Shown: positions 17,143-25,505, counted from the stretch's first letter. The stretch: 49,895 nucleotides of DNA from an uncultured Lachnospiraceae bacterium (GCA_949840805.1 CATKXR010000034.1:1-49895), one strand, 5' to 3'. The notes: generated by a model not told the origin, from the letters alone. Translations and numbers: made by a program.

Positions 17143-17973
17143 ATGCCGGAGATGATTGAGATAACGGATTTTTCCCTTCCGGAATTAGATCTGTATGCCC
17201 GTTTATCGGAAACTCAGTTGTTTCATTATAATGAGCCGGAAAAGGGGCTTTTTATTGCCGAGAGTCCCAGGGTAATTGAACGCGCGCTGGATGCAGGATA
17301 TATGCCGGTATCGCTTCTTTTAGAAAAAAAGCATGTCTGCGGGCAGGCGGCCGGCATCATCGCCCGCTGTAAGGGCATTCCCGTCTATGTGGCGGAGCCG
17401 GAGGTCCTGACAAGGCTTACAGGATTCAAACTGACTCGCGGAGCATTGTGCGCCATGAGACGGCGGCCTCTTCGGGAGGTGCAGGAAATATGCGCCGGTA
17501 CACGGCGGATTGCCATCCTGGAAAATATTATGAATCCCACCAATATCGGGGCTATTTTTCGTTCAGCCGCGGCGTTGAATATGGATGCGGTGCTGCTTAC
17601 TCCCGGCTGCAGCGACCCGCTGTACAGGCGGGCGGTCCGGGTCAGTATGGGTACGGTATTTCAGGTGCCATGGACTTATCTGGGGAATGAGGGGGCAGAG
17701 TGGCCTTTACAGGGAATGCGGCTTTTAAAGGAAATGGGATTTAAGACTGCAGCCATGGCTTTGCGGGAGGATGCGGTCAGCATTCGTGATTCGCGGCTGA
17801 CGGCTGAAGAGCGGCTGGCCGTTGTGCTGGGGACGGAAGGAAAGGGATTGGCGGAAAGCACGGTTGCAGGCTGCGATTACACGGTGCGCATCCCTATGTC
17901 CCATGGAGTGGATTCGCTCAATGTGGCAGCCGCCAGCGCGGTGGCATTCTGGCAGTTGACGTGGGGAGGTTGA
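17143..17973 (+). CDS. SpoU/TrmH-family RNA 2'-O-methyltransferase
   Basis: A 276-residue protein with a SPOUT C-terminal domain. Motif 1 is NPTNIGAIFRSAAALN, motif 2 VLGTEGKGL and motif 3 IPMSHGVDSLNVAAASAVAFW, which form the trefoil-knot AdoMet site. The first 100 residues are a substrate-binding domain (LFIAESPRVIERALDAGY). It methylates a ribose in tRNA or rRNA; the exact target is not visible. A second family member (rlmB) is at 41827. Its stop is six bases from a large repeat element, so the 3' end of the transcript must enter that palindrome. Confidence 0.85.
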   Translation: MPEMIEITDFSLPELDLYARLSETQLFHYNEPEKGLFIAESPRVIERALDAGYMPVSLLLEKKHVCGQAAGIIARCKGIPVYVAEPEVLTRLTGFKLTRGALCAMRRRPLREVQEICAGTRRIAILENIMNPTNIGAIFRSAAALNMDAVLLTPGCSDPLYRRAVRVSMGTVFQVPWTYLGNEGAEWPLQGMRLLKEMGFKTAAMALREDAVSIRDSRLTAEERLAVVLGTEGKGLAESTVAGCDYTVRIPMSHGVDSLNVAAASAVAFWQLTWGG

Positions 17974-17978
17974 TGTTG

Positions 17979-18400
17979 TTTACAGTGATTCCGAAAGGTC
18001 TGCAGGAGAAGAGGGACAGAACGTTTTCAGACACGTTCTCACTCCGTTTTTCACGTAGCGGTACTAAGGAACTGTCTCAAAATCACTTACCATATTCCTT
18101 GTCTTTTTCTCCGAGAGCACTGCTCAAAAATCAGTTACATAGCCCGCTATGCGCCTGATTTTTGAGCAGTGCTCTCGAAGAAAAATCCTGCGGACTAATG
18201 GTAAGTGATTTCGAGACAGTTCCTAAGGCTGTAAAAGACACAGCCTAAGTGCCGACGTGAAAAGAGGGTCTTCAAACGTTCTGTCCCTCTTCTCCTGCTA
18301 CGTTACCGGCATACTTAATGGAAGGCGTTGCTCTCTCATAAAACAGGCGGATCTTTCGGAATCACTGTAAACAGCGTCAAGCTCCGCACGAAAAGGTATA
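17979..18400. repeat. Large palindromic element PAL1, copy B, carrying a nested MITE
   Basis: Arms of 25 bases (17979-18003 and 18347-18371, core GATTCCGAAAGG) are inverted with two mismatches. The inner palindromes match those of copy A (7612-8022), including AGAAGAGGGACAGAACG and TTTTCACGT arms, and both copies share the 3' extension AAACAGCGTCARGCTCCGCACG. This copy lacks the PAL2 block but is split by the 156-bp MITE at 18068-18223. No coding capacity is seen. Confidence 0.75.
18068..18223. mobile_element. 156-bp palindromic MITE, copy 1
   Basis: Ends GGAACTGTCTC and GAGACAGTTCC are perfect inverted repeats, and TAA flanks both sides (18065-18067 and 18224-18226). Copy A of the host element has the empty site ACTAAGGCTG at 7688-7697, which confirms insertion with a 3-bp duplication. 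Nearly the whole element is self-complementary, for example TTTTTGAGCAGTGCTCTCGA pairs with the left arm. It encodes no transposase, so it must have been moved in trans. A 3-bp TNA target fits the IS1031 group of IS5-family elements among others; the parent is not identified. Confidence 0.9.
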
Positions 18401-18403
18401 GAA

Positions 18404-18441
18404 TAAAAAAAGATATCTGACACTTGGCAGATATCTTTTTT
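18404..18441 (-). terminator. Terminator after tRNA-Arg (bidirectional)
   Basis: The arms AAAAAAGATATCTG and CAGATATCTTTTTT surround the loop ACACTTGG. On the minus strand the hairpin is 12 bases past the tRNA 3' end and is followed by a U-run. The symmetric A/T tails allow it to work in both directions. Confidence 0.8.
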
Positions 18442-18452
18442 AAAATAGATAG

Positions 18453-18526
<74 letters not shown>

Positions 18527-18720
18527 TTACCTTTGGAAACAGCAACTTATGACATACAAGCGCTGCAACGGTTGTTATTTTATCTCATGATGTGAGTTTT
18601 GTCAAGATGTTTATTGGAATTTTTTGTGTTTTTTATTACTATTTTTTTTACTATTCACAGCCGATTTTATTTAACGTCAAAGCAAGCATCATCACGTGAC
18701 GATTTTGAGAAGAAGTACAT

Positions 18721-18906
18721 ATGGCTATTACTTATAGCAGAGATAAAAGATCTGGAAAAACTTATGCCTATGAAACCATTTATACATGGGATAAGGAGAA
18801 ATAGCAGTCAAGGTCAAAGAATGCTCTAATTGGGCGTCTTGATGAAGAAACGGGCGAAATTGTGCCGACGGATGGCCGCGGCAGCTCTTTCTATTTTTAT
18901 ATTTAA
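18721..18906 (+). pseudogene. N-terminal remnant of an IS transposase (IS1634/IS4-like)
   Basis: The frame begins MAITYSRDKRSGKTYAYETI, then YTWDKEK and a TAG at 18802-18804. It continues in the same frame as QSRSKNALIGRLDEETGEIV, then PTDGR, and stops at TAA (18904-18906). A start followed by IGRLDEETGEIVPTDGR is characteristic of IS1634-type DDE transposases of about 500-600 residues. The premature stop and loss of the catalytic domain make it non-functional. The sequence ATCTGAACTGTTATGAC just after it (18918-18934) resembles one end of PAL3. Confidence 0.7.
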
Positions 18907-18974
18907 CTAAATGAAAGGGCCATCTGAACTGTTATGACCAGATGTTGCGGAAGGGATTTATATCTGAAAAGGGC

Positions 18975-19003
18975 TTGAGTTTTTGCCGGTTCTGTGCTAT
19001 CCT
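18975..19003 (+). promoter_or_regulatory. Promoter of the MATE exporter leader
   Basis: TTGAGT (18975-18980), 17 bases, TATCCT (18998-19003). The predicted start lies at the left arm of the inverted repeat at 19008-19041. Confidence 0.55.
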
Positions 19004-19007
19004 ACAT

Positions 19008-19041
19008 ATAGCAAACGACAGAATAATTTGTCGTTTACTAT
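19008..19041. promoter_or_regulatory. Inverted repeat at the MATE gene start site (operator or leader hairpin)
   Basis: ATAGCAAACGACA and TGTCGTTTACTAT pair over 12 of 13 positions around GAATAATT. Immediately downstream of the -10 box it could be a repressor operator or the first hairpin of the transcript. Confidence 0.5.
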
Positions 19042-19062
19042 AAAATTTCATAAGCAATTGTT

Positions 19063-19147
19063 CGCCGCCGGGTGAGTGACAGCGCTGAGGTTCGTATCGT
19101 TAGGCCATAGAAGATACGAGATTTGGCGCTGTTATTATTTTGCGGCG
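19063..19147 (+). ncRNA. Structured leader RNA upstream of the MATE exporter (riboswitch-like)
   Basis: Three coaxial helices can be drawn: P1 CGCCGC (19063-19068) with GCGGCG (19142-19147), P2 ACAGCGC (19079-19085) with GCGCTGT (19126-19132), and P3 CGTATC (19093-19098) with GATACG (19113-19118). Between them are two internal loops, CGGGTGAGTG opposite TATTATTTT and TGAGGTT opposite AGATTTG, and a 14-base terminal loop. This layered architecture with purine-rich internal loops looks like an aptamer. It matches no riboswitch class that I can recall. The 3' side ends 43 bases before the start codon, so control of translation is possible. Confidence 0.45.
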
Positions 19148-19190
19148 GGATGTTGCCGGAAATGAAATGTTTGTATAAAGGGAGGATTCT

Positions 19191-20513
19191 ATGTGTGCAA
19201 AGAGCGGCGGCACCAATGTGTTTAAGGATTTTTTAAAGTATGTGTCTTTCAATATTCTGGGGCAGTGTGCGTATTCCTGCTATACCCTGGCAGATACCTT
19301 CTTTGTGTCTTCCAGCCTGGGAACCAACGGCCTGGCGGCCTTAAATCTTGCCTTCCCGGTCTTTTGCTTCCTCAACGGCACAGGGCTGATGATCGGAATG
19401 GGAGGCGGCATCCGGTATTCTGTTTTGAGAAGCTGCGGACACCGTGACCGGGCGAACAGGGTTTTTACCAACGCGGTTTATATTTTGGCATGCTTTGCGG
19501 CCGCCTACACCTTGGCAGGGCTGTTTTTTTCCGGGCAGATCGTCAGGATTTTGGGAGCGGATGAGACCATTTTCCAGATGACCAATACCTATCTGCGGGT
19601 GATGCTTATGTTTTCTCCGGCATTTTTGCTGAACAATCTTCTTCAGTGCTTTGTGCGTAATGACGGGGCTCCTTCCCTGTCCATGGCCGCCATGATCACG
19701 GGAAGCCTTTCCAATGTGGCGCTGGACTATATTTTTATCTTTCCTATGGGGATGGGAATCCTGGGCGCCATCCTTGCCACCGGCATGGCTCCCCTGATCA
19801 GCATGGCGGTGCTGTCCGTCTATTTTATAAAGCGGAAAAACCAGTTTCATCTGGTCCGGTGCGCTCCTAAGGGGAAGCGGACGGCAGGGATTCTCTTAAA
19901 CGGGATTCCATCCTTGGTCACAGAGGCGTCCTCGGGAATCGTGATGGTGGTCTTTAATTTTATCATCCTGGGGCTTTTGGGAAATGTGGGGGTGGCGGCC
20001 TATGGAGTGGTAGCGGCGATTTCCCTGGTGGCAGTGGCGATCTATACAGGCTTGTCCCAGGGAATCCAGCCGATTATCAGCAGCTGTTACGGAAAGGGCA
20101 GAAGGGGGGAGATCCAGCTTGTTTTAAAGTATGCGGCTGTCACCATGCTTGTTTTATCGGGAATTATTTACGGAGTTCTCCTTTTTGGAGCATCCCCCAT
20201 TGTCCTGATGTTTAACAGTGAGCGGGACGGGCTTTTGCAGCAGATTGCGGTAATCGGGCTGAAGCTGTATTTTACGGCATGTCCGCTGATGGGAGGAAAT
20301 ATTGTGCTGTCCACTTATTTTTCCGCCACCGAGCACCCGGGGCCGGCCCAGGCCATTTCCCTGTTAAGAGGTTTTTTCATTTTGATACCAACGGCTTTTC
20401 TTTTCTCCATGCTTTTTGGCATGGTGGGCGTATGGTGCGCGTTTCCCTTTACGGAGCTTGTGACCGTGATTCTGGGGATGCTGCTTTATGCGGCTGAAAG
20501 CAAGAGGAACTAA
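19191..20513 (+). CDS. MATE-family efflux transporter
   Basis: A 440-residue protein with 12 predicted helices in two six-helix halves. Family landmarks are YTLADTFFVSSSLGTNGLAA in the first half, the PAFLLNNLLQCFVRNDG segment, and GLSQGIQPIISSCYGKGRRG at the start of the second half. MATE proteins export drugs or toxic metabolites using Na+ or H+. AGGGAGG lies six bases before the ATG. It is expressed from its own promoter through a structured leader, which hints at induction by a ligand. The substrate is unknown. Confidence 0.9.
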   Translation: MCAKSGGTNVFKDFLKYVSFNILGQCAYSCYTLADTFFVSSSLGTNGLAALNLAFPVFCFLNGTGLMIGMGGGIRYSVLRSCGHRDRANRVFTNAVYILACFAAAYTLAGLFFSGQIVRILGADETIFQMTNTYLRVMLMFSPAFLLNNLLQCFVRNDGAPSLSMAAMITGSLSNVALDYIFIFPMGMGILGAILATGMAPLISMAVLSVYFIKRKNQFHLVRCAPKGKRTAGILLNGIPSLVTEASSGIVMVVFNFIILGLLGNVGVAAYGVVAAISLVAVAIYTGLSQGIQPIISSCYGKGRRGEIQLVLKYAAVTMLVLSGIIYGVLLFGASPIVLMFNSERDGLLQQIAVIGLKLYFTACPLMGGNIVLSTYFSATEHPGPAQAISLLRGFFILIPTAFLFSMLFGMVGVWCAFPFTELVTVILGMLLYAAESKRN

Positions 20514-20604
20514 AAATATACTAAGCCATAAGATTGTGATTGCTGCTCCGTGATTTTGGGCATATGGATAAAGTCTTTCATGTATTGGGGCAGGACTTAG
20601 GGCC

Positions 20605-20919
20605 ATGGAGGAGTTGGGGAAGTTGGAAAAGGAACAGAAATATGTACCTGAAGGTGTGGCAAGCAATGAGATGTGTACGTTTTTGATTATTAATATTTCT
20701 TTGTTACAGCTGATTCCGGTGAATATGATTGCATATCGGAGCCAGTACGGGAGTGTGAATCCTGCAGCTATTGTGGGACCTGCGATTGTAGCTACGGCGG
20801 TGAGTACATTGGTGGCGGTGGTTTTTTGTAAATGTATTACCATCACCTTGAATTGTCAGACAACTATTAAAATGGTATTAGAAAAGAATGCATACGGAAT
20901 GGAGAAAGATATGATATAA
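20605..20919 (+). pseudogene. C-terminal fragment of spore maturation protein A
   Basis: Residues 1-78 of this frame (AMEELGKLEKEQ-like start, then ISLLQLIPVNMIAYRSQYGS, VNPAAIVGPAIVATAVSTLV) match the C-terminal half of SpmA, a membrane protein of the spore-forming pathway normally about 195 residues long. The last 26 codons are unrelated, and the N-terminal half is missing apart from a few bases at 20587-20604 (GLRAM). No spmB follows. It is best read as a translocated or duplicated scrap; the functional copy is presumably elsewhere. Confidence 0.7.
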
Positions 20920-20947
20920 TAAGATAAATTGTAATGGAGGTTTTTAT

Positions 20948-22065
20948 ATGTTTTCCATTCCACATACATTTGCTAGTGAAGATGAAAGTTGCATTACAAT
21001 ACCTGCTTTGAGAAGATTTGCAAAAGAAAAACGTAAAGAAGACTTGAAAACAACTGTTGACAGACCACAATTAATTAAAGATATAGAAAATTAAGCTAAT
21101 CAATCTGAAGAAAATAAAGAAATAGTTCTTGACTGACTAGATCAGGTATTGATTGAAGGGATAAAGGACATTCAAATAAAATATCTGGAAGATAATATTT
21201 TTATTGATTTATTATTAAATGATACTTATGTAGAACGTATATTGTCTCCTGTTTTGGTGGATAATAACAACCATCATTTATATGGAAATTATACGGAGAC
21301 TTTACGTCTTTATAGATATAAAATTGCGTCAGATAGTGAGCAGGGCAGGCGTATTATGCTTTATTTGGGAAAATTGATTTGTATTTATGATAAGAAAAAG
21401 AGGGACTTTTGTCGGTATCATATGGAATCAGATGTCCGGAATGCAATATGCTTATTAAAAGAGTGTCTTCTTCAACAGAAATACCTGAAGGAATATTTGA
21501 ATGTTATGGTTGTAATGAAGAAATAGAAGCAACTCCTAAAGATATTGAAATTATGTATAGTTTAACCGATAATAGAATTTTTATAAATGGACAGCAGGTT
21601 GAAATTAATCTACCAGCCAGGGCTGTTGTCCATGAGGACTCTATGGAGAGCGTTTTCCTGGCAGGTGGTGTTAATGAATACTTATTTCAATTATCAGATG
21701 AGCAGTATCGGCATTTATTAGATATGTATATAAAAGTGGAGAATCATAAAGGAACTACTAAAAGTATCGGCGATACGCTTGAAGAACTGACTGAAAAATT
21801 ATTTCAGTAGCTAATGCAGGGGGAAAAGGAGAATGTATAAAATTTGGAATTATTATTTCTAAAAAAGAGCCCAAGCACTTTTAAACAGTTAGCCATTAGC
21901 TATTATCTTATACACGGAATTGTTATTATTTCAATTTGCGGAAAAGAATTAAAAGAATTGTTTAAGACAAAAGGGAATTTGTTAGAATTAATAGAGAGAA
22001 AAGCGGCTGAAATTATGATGGATGCGACTACGGATTTGAAAGCGGCTGGTTTGTATAATATATAG
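20948..22065 (+). pseudogene. Decayed gene, possibly a restriction-endonuclease-like protein
   Basis: A good ribosome binding site (AATGGAGGTTTTTAT) precedes an ATG at 20948 and a 48-codon frame starting MFSIPHTFASEDESCITIPA. That frame continues past TAA (21092) and TGA (21134) without shift to 21526, and the stops fall where a Tyr and a Trp codon would be one base away. Near 21400 the sense passes to another frame with two CxxC pairs (CPECN, CYGCN) and ends TTKSIGDTLEELTEKLF at 21810. A third piece (21840-22065, one more frameshift) reads FGIIISKKEP, then IVIISICGKELKELF. The last two pieces resemble the beginning and end of an Mrr-like nuclease fold with its core deleted. That identification is inference. 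AT-rich. Confidence 0.5.
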
Positions 22066-22104
22066 AAATTTATTAGTTTCGGTTTCTATGTAAAAAATAG
22101 AGGT

Positions 22105-22554
22105 ATGAAAGTGAGAATATATTTAGATAATTGTAGTTATAACCGGCCATATGATGACCAATCTCAAATGAGAATTTATTTAGAAACACAAGCAAAACTT
22201 CATATCCAGGATATGATAAGGAAAGGCGATTTAGAATTGGTGACATCTTATGTGTTGGACTATGAGAATGACAGAAACAGGTCATTACAGAAGAAAATGG
22301 CGATTGAGAGGTTTATAAGGGAATATTCAAGCGTTTATGTAAGTGACAGAAATAAAAACGAGATTAGAAAATATGCTGATGTGATTATGAAAACAGGGGT
22401 AAAAGAGAAAGACGCATATCATGTAGCCTGCGCTATTATAGCACAATGTAAATATTTCATTACTACAGATGACCGTTTGTTGAAATATTATTCGGAAGAT
22501 ATTTATTTGGTTACCCCAGGAGAATTTATCAGAAGAATGGAGGCAGATTTATGA
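22105..22554 (+). CDS. PIN-domain protein, putative RNase toxin
   Basis: A 149-residue protein beginning RIYLDNCSYNRPYDDQSQ, where the first conserved Asp of a PIN ribonuclease sits after a beta strand. Further acidic residues lie in SYVLDYEN and KEKDAYHVACAI, and the last in TTDDRLLKYY. This is a full-length PIN fold. It overlaps the next gene by four bases (ATGA), as toxin-antitoxin partners often do, although the order (toxin-like gene first) is reversed from VapBC. The module is AT-rich and intact in a zone of decayed genes. Start chosen at 22105 after AGAGGT. The RNA target is unknown. Confidence 0.8.
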   Translation: MKVRIYLDNCSYNRPYDDQSQMRIYLETQAKLHIQDMIRKGDLELVTSYVLDYENDRNRSLQKKMAIERFIREYSSVYVSDRNKNEIRKYADVIMKTGVKEKDAYHVACAIIAQCKYFITTDDRLLKYYSEDIYLVTPGEFIRRMEADL

Positions 22555-22775
22555 ATAATGCAGTAGAGATTTTGGATAAAGGCTTTGCGTGCCTTGTGGA
22601 AAATTTGGGAGTAGTGAATGCGGAGCATTTTATCGCTCTTATTAAAAGAGATAATTTCGATTATACAGTGTGGCAGAGAGAATATTTTGATAAGATGCAG
22701 CCAGGAGAGTTTGCGACAAATGCGGCTGCATATGCAGAGAGCCATCCATATATAGGAAAAGGGAAAATTTTGTGA
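22551..22775 (+). CDS. Small partner of the PIN protein, putative antitoxin
   Basis: A 74-residue acidic protein with NAEHFIALIKRDNFDYTVWQ, REYFDK and HPYIGKGKIL as its most distinctive parts. Its ATG overlaps the stop of the PIN gene, so the two are translationally coupled. I do not recognise a named family, but a degraded relative lies on the minus strand at 25545-25718 (AEQFI, FDYTKWQR, FFDK, HPF-G). It could be the antitoxin or a non-binding partner; no DNA-binding motif is obvious. Confidence 0.7.
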   Translation: MNNAVEILDKGFACLVENLGVVNAEHFIALIKRDNFDYTVWQREYFDKMQPGEFATNAAAYAESHPYIGKGKIL

Positions 22776-22822
22776 ATATCCTTATTAAGAACCAAAGTTG
22801 AAGAAAATATATGAGATAAAAG

Positions 22823-22864
22823 TAGAGGATTGTATCGAAAAGATGCGGATTCTCTATTTTTATT
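22823..22864 (+). terminator. Probable terminator after the PIN module
   Basis: TAGAGGAT (22823-22830) pairs with ATTCTCTA (22849-22856) with one G-T pair, followed by TTTTTATT. The remaining sequence up to 23088 shows no gene or clear signal. Confidence 0.55.
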
Positions 22865-23088
22865 CTATAAACCTGATAGATCAGAAATTATGTTTATAAT
22901 AAGAAACAAATAGAAATTGTCTTTAAATTTAAGGATGATATGGAAAATTTGCACGATATGGTAAAAATTTGGAATTTCGATAAAAAAGTGGCAGCAATTT
23001 ACTTCATTAACTTGACACGAGCTGGGGAAGTAGCCTCCCCTACTCGATTCTGTATATGCCGGAAAACGGTATAGAAATGGAGGAATGT

Positions 23089-23395
23089 ATGGAGAGACAG
23101 TGGTTATATGAGGAGATAGAGAGGCAGAGGGAGAGGCTGACTGCCATAGCGGATCATATTTTTGACCATCTGGAGTACGATGGGGAAGAGTATATAGCCT
23201 CAGCCCTTCTGGAAGGGTATCTGGAGGAGCAGGGATTTGCAGTGGAACGGGGGGCTGAACGGCTAGCCTACTGCCTTTCAGGCGGTTTATCAACAGGAGC
23301 AAAGCGGTGCGAGAATCGGCCTTTTGTGTGAGTATGACGTGCTGTAGGGGCTGGGCCACGGGTGCGGCCATCATCTGCAGGGATCATCGATCTGC
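23089..23395 (+). pseudogene. N-terminal remnant of an M20-family amidohydrolase
   Basis: The frame MERQWLYEEIERQRERLTAI, then HLEYDGEEYIASALLEGYLE, matches the start of M20 peptidase-like amidohydrolases. Near 23272 the sense jumps by one frame to TAFQAVYQQEQSGARIGLLC, then EYDVL, a TAG at 23345-23347 where CAG is usual, and GLGHGCGHHLQG, which contains the metal-binding histidines. After about 23395 homology stops and an unrelated 3' end (ending PEKIPKE at 23490, not recognised) follows. A frameshift, a nonsense codon and truncation make it inactive. Confidence 0.7.
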
Positions 23396-23619
23396 GGGAA
23401 GAGCTCAGGAAAGAGTATCCGGAAAAGACCCAGTACCCCATTTCTACTGTTGAGGAGGTTCTGATTCCGGAAAAAATTCCGAAAGAATAGGAGCATCGAT
23501 ATCCAGCCATGACAACCGAGAGGTATTTTTTACAGGTATTTCGTCAGAAAAAGCATGTTCTTTTTCTTATATCCTGCTGTAAAATAAGACTAAAAAGAAA
23601 AAGAACAAGGAGAAGGAAA

Positions 23620-25452
23620 ATGCTGTATCCAAGAGAAAATGAAGTGCGTATGGTCTCGGATTTGTCGGGAATCTGGGAGTTTAAGCTGGGAGACGAGAGA
23701 GAGCCGGGGGAGAGCTGCGGGGAGATTCTCTCTATGGAGCCGATCGCGGTTCCGGCCTCCTACAATGACCAGAAGGATGAACGGGCCTACCGGGAGCATT
23801 ACGGCTGGGCCTATTACCGGAGAAGCTTTGCCGTACCCCGGTGCTGGCAGGGACAGCGGGTTGTCTTGCGGTTTGACGCGGTGACTCACAGGGCAAAAGT
23901 GTATCTGGACGGAAGGCTGGCAACGGAGCATCAGGGGGGATTTCTTCCCTTTGAACTGGATATTACAAAGCTGGTGCCTGCAGGAAGCCGGACGGAGCTG
24001 GTGGTGGCAGTGGACAACCGGGTCAGCCACAGCACCCTTCCGGTGGGAAATGAGGGAAATATCGCCTTTTTCGGTTCGGACAATCCGGGCGTGCCGTCCG
24101 TGGAGGCGGCGAAGGCATGGAGAAAGCCACGAAACCTGCCCAATTTTGACTTTTTCAATTATGCGGGGATTAACCGGCCGGTCCGTTTGTATACAACTCC
24201 TCAGACTTATATCCGGGATATCACGCTGGTGCCGGATATCTGCGGACCGGATGGAATTGTGAAGTATGAGATTGAGACCAGGGAAATATGTGCAGACGAG
24301 AAGGGGGGAGAACCGCGCAGAGATAATCCGGCCGTTCACGTGGATATTTTAGACGACAAAGGTAAGATTGTTGCCAGCGCAGACGGCGCTTCCGGCCAGG
24401 TGACGATTCCCAATGCAAGGCTCTGGTGGCCCTGGCCGGGAGAACCTTATCTGTATACGGTGGTTGTCACCTGCGGAGAGGACCGGTATGAGCAGCCCTT
24501 TGGCATCCGGACTGTCCGGGTGGAGGGAACAAAGTTTCTGATTAACGGAAAGCCTTTTTATTTTAAAGGCTTTGGGAAGCATGAGGACTCATCCTTCCAC
24601 GGCAGGGGATTGGATCTCTGTTTGAATGTGAAGGACGTCAACCTGATTCACTGGTTCCATGCCAATTCCTTCCGCACCAGCCATTATCCCTATGCGGAGG
24701 AAATGTACGATTTGTGTGACCGGGAGGGAATCGTGGTGATTGATGAGACGCCTGCCGTGGGGATCACCGCGATTGACGGACAGGATCCTTACAAAACATT
24801 CCCCCTTCGGCAGCATCATGAGGCCGTGCTGCGGGATATGATCCGCCGTGACAAGAATCATCCCTGTGTCGTTATGTGGTCCATGGGGAATGAACCGGAT
24901 ACGGAGCATTTCCCCGAGTCCGCCTATGAGTACTGGCGTTCTCTGTATGAATTGGCCCATCAATCAGACCCGGCGGACCGGCCTGTGACCTTTGTCTGCA
25001 ACCAGAATCATTATGAGCGGGATCTGGTGACACGCACCATGGATGTGGTGTGTTTAAACCGCTATTATGGCTGGTACAACCTGTCCGGGGATCTGGACGG
25101 CGCCTGCTATGCCCTGAATCAGGAGCTGGATTTTTGGGAAAAACAGCAGAAGCCGGTGATGTTTACCGAATACGGGGCAGACACGATTGCCGGAATCCAT
25201 GAGTGTGTGGCGGAGATGTTCAGTGAGGAATTTCAGGTGGAGTTCTATGAGCGTCAGAATGCAGAATTTGACAAGAGAAGCTTTTTTATCGGGGAGCATG
25301 TGTGGAATTTTGCGGATTTTGCCACGATTCAGGGCTGCATGCGGGCGGACGGCAATAAGAAGGGTCTTCTGACCAGGGACCGACGGCCGAAGATGGCGGC
25401 TCATTATTTCCGGAAGCGGTGGAGCCGGCTGCCGGATTTTAAGGACAGTTAA
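23620..25452 (+). CDS. uidA: Beta-glucuronidase (GH2)
   Basis: A 610-residue glycoside hydrolase family 2 enzyme that releases glucuronic acid from glucuronides and glycosaminoglycan fragments. An N-terminal jelly-roll domain (DLSGIWEFKLG, YYRRSFAVP), an immunoglobulin-like domain (GIRTVRVEGTKFLINGKPFY) and a TIM barrel follow. The acid/base is Glu425 (SMGNEPD), the nucleophile Glu517 (TEYGAD). The glucuronide-specific N-x-K motif is present (GNKKGLLTRDRRPK, Asn579/Lys581). No signal peptide, so cytoplasmic. I prefer the ATG at 23620 with AAGGAGAAGGAAA over the in-frame ATG at 23509. Neighbouring GH88 and lyase genes suggest a shared uronide pathway. Confidence 0.92.
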   Translation: MLYPRENEVRMVSDLSGIWEFKLGDEREPGESCGEILSMEPIAVPASYNDQKDERAYREHYGWAYYRRSFAVPRCWQGQRVVLRFDAVTHRAKVYLDGRLATEHQGGFLPFELDITKLVPAGSRTELVVAVDNRVSHSTLPVGNEGNIAFFGSDNPGVPSVEAAKAWRKPRNLPNFDFFNYAGINRPVRLYTTPQTYIRDITLVPDICGPDGIVKYEIETREICADEKGGEPRRDNPAVHVDILDDKGKIVASADGASGQVTIPNARLWWPWPGEPYLYTVVVTCGEDRYEQPFGIRTVRVEGTKFLINGKPFYFKGFGKHEDSSFHGRGLDLCLNVKDVNLIHWFHANSFRTSHYPYAEEMYDLCDREGIVVIDETPAVGITAIDGQDPYKTFPLRQHHEAVLRDMIRRDKNHPCVVMWSMGNEPDTEHFPESAYEYWRSLYELAHQSDPADRPVTFVCNQNHYERDLVTRTMDVVCLNRYYGWYNLSGDLDGACYALNQELDFWEKQQKPVMFTEYGADTIAGIHECVAEMFSEEFQVEFYERQNAEFDKRSFFIGEHVWNFADFATIQGCMRADGNKKGLLTRDRRPKMAAHYFRKRWSRLPDFKDS

Positions 25453-25505
25453 GAAAATATATGAGTTTTTGTTAATATTGATTCTGTAAAATTATAGTGA
25501 TTACA

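Noticed and set aside
18599..18829. 76-codon frame after tRNA-Arg
   Set aside because: It runs in another frame over the transposase remnant, whose own frame carries the family signature.
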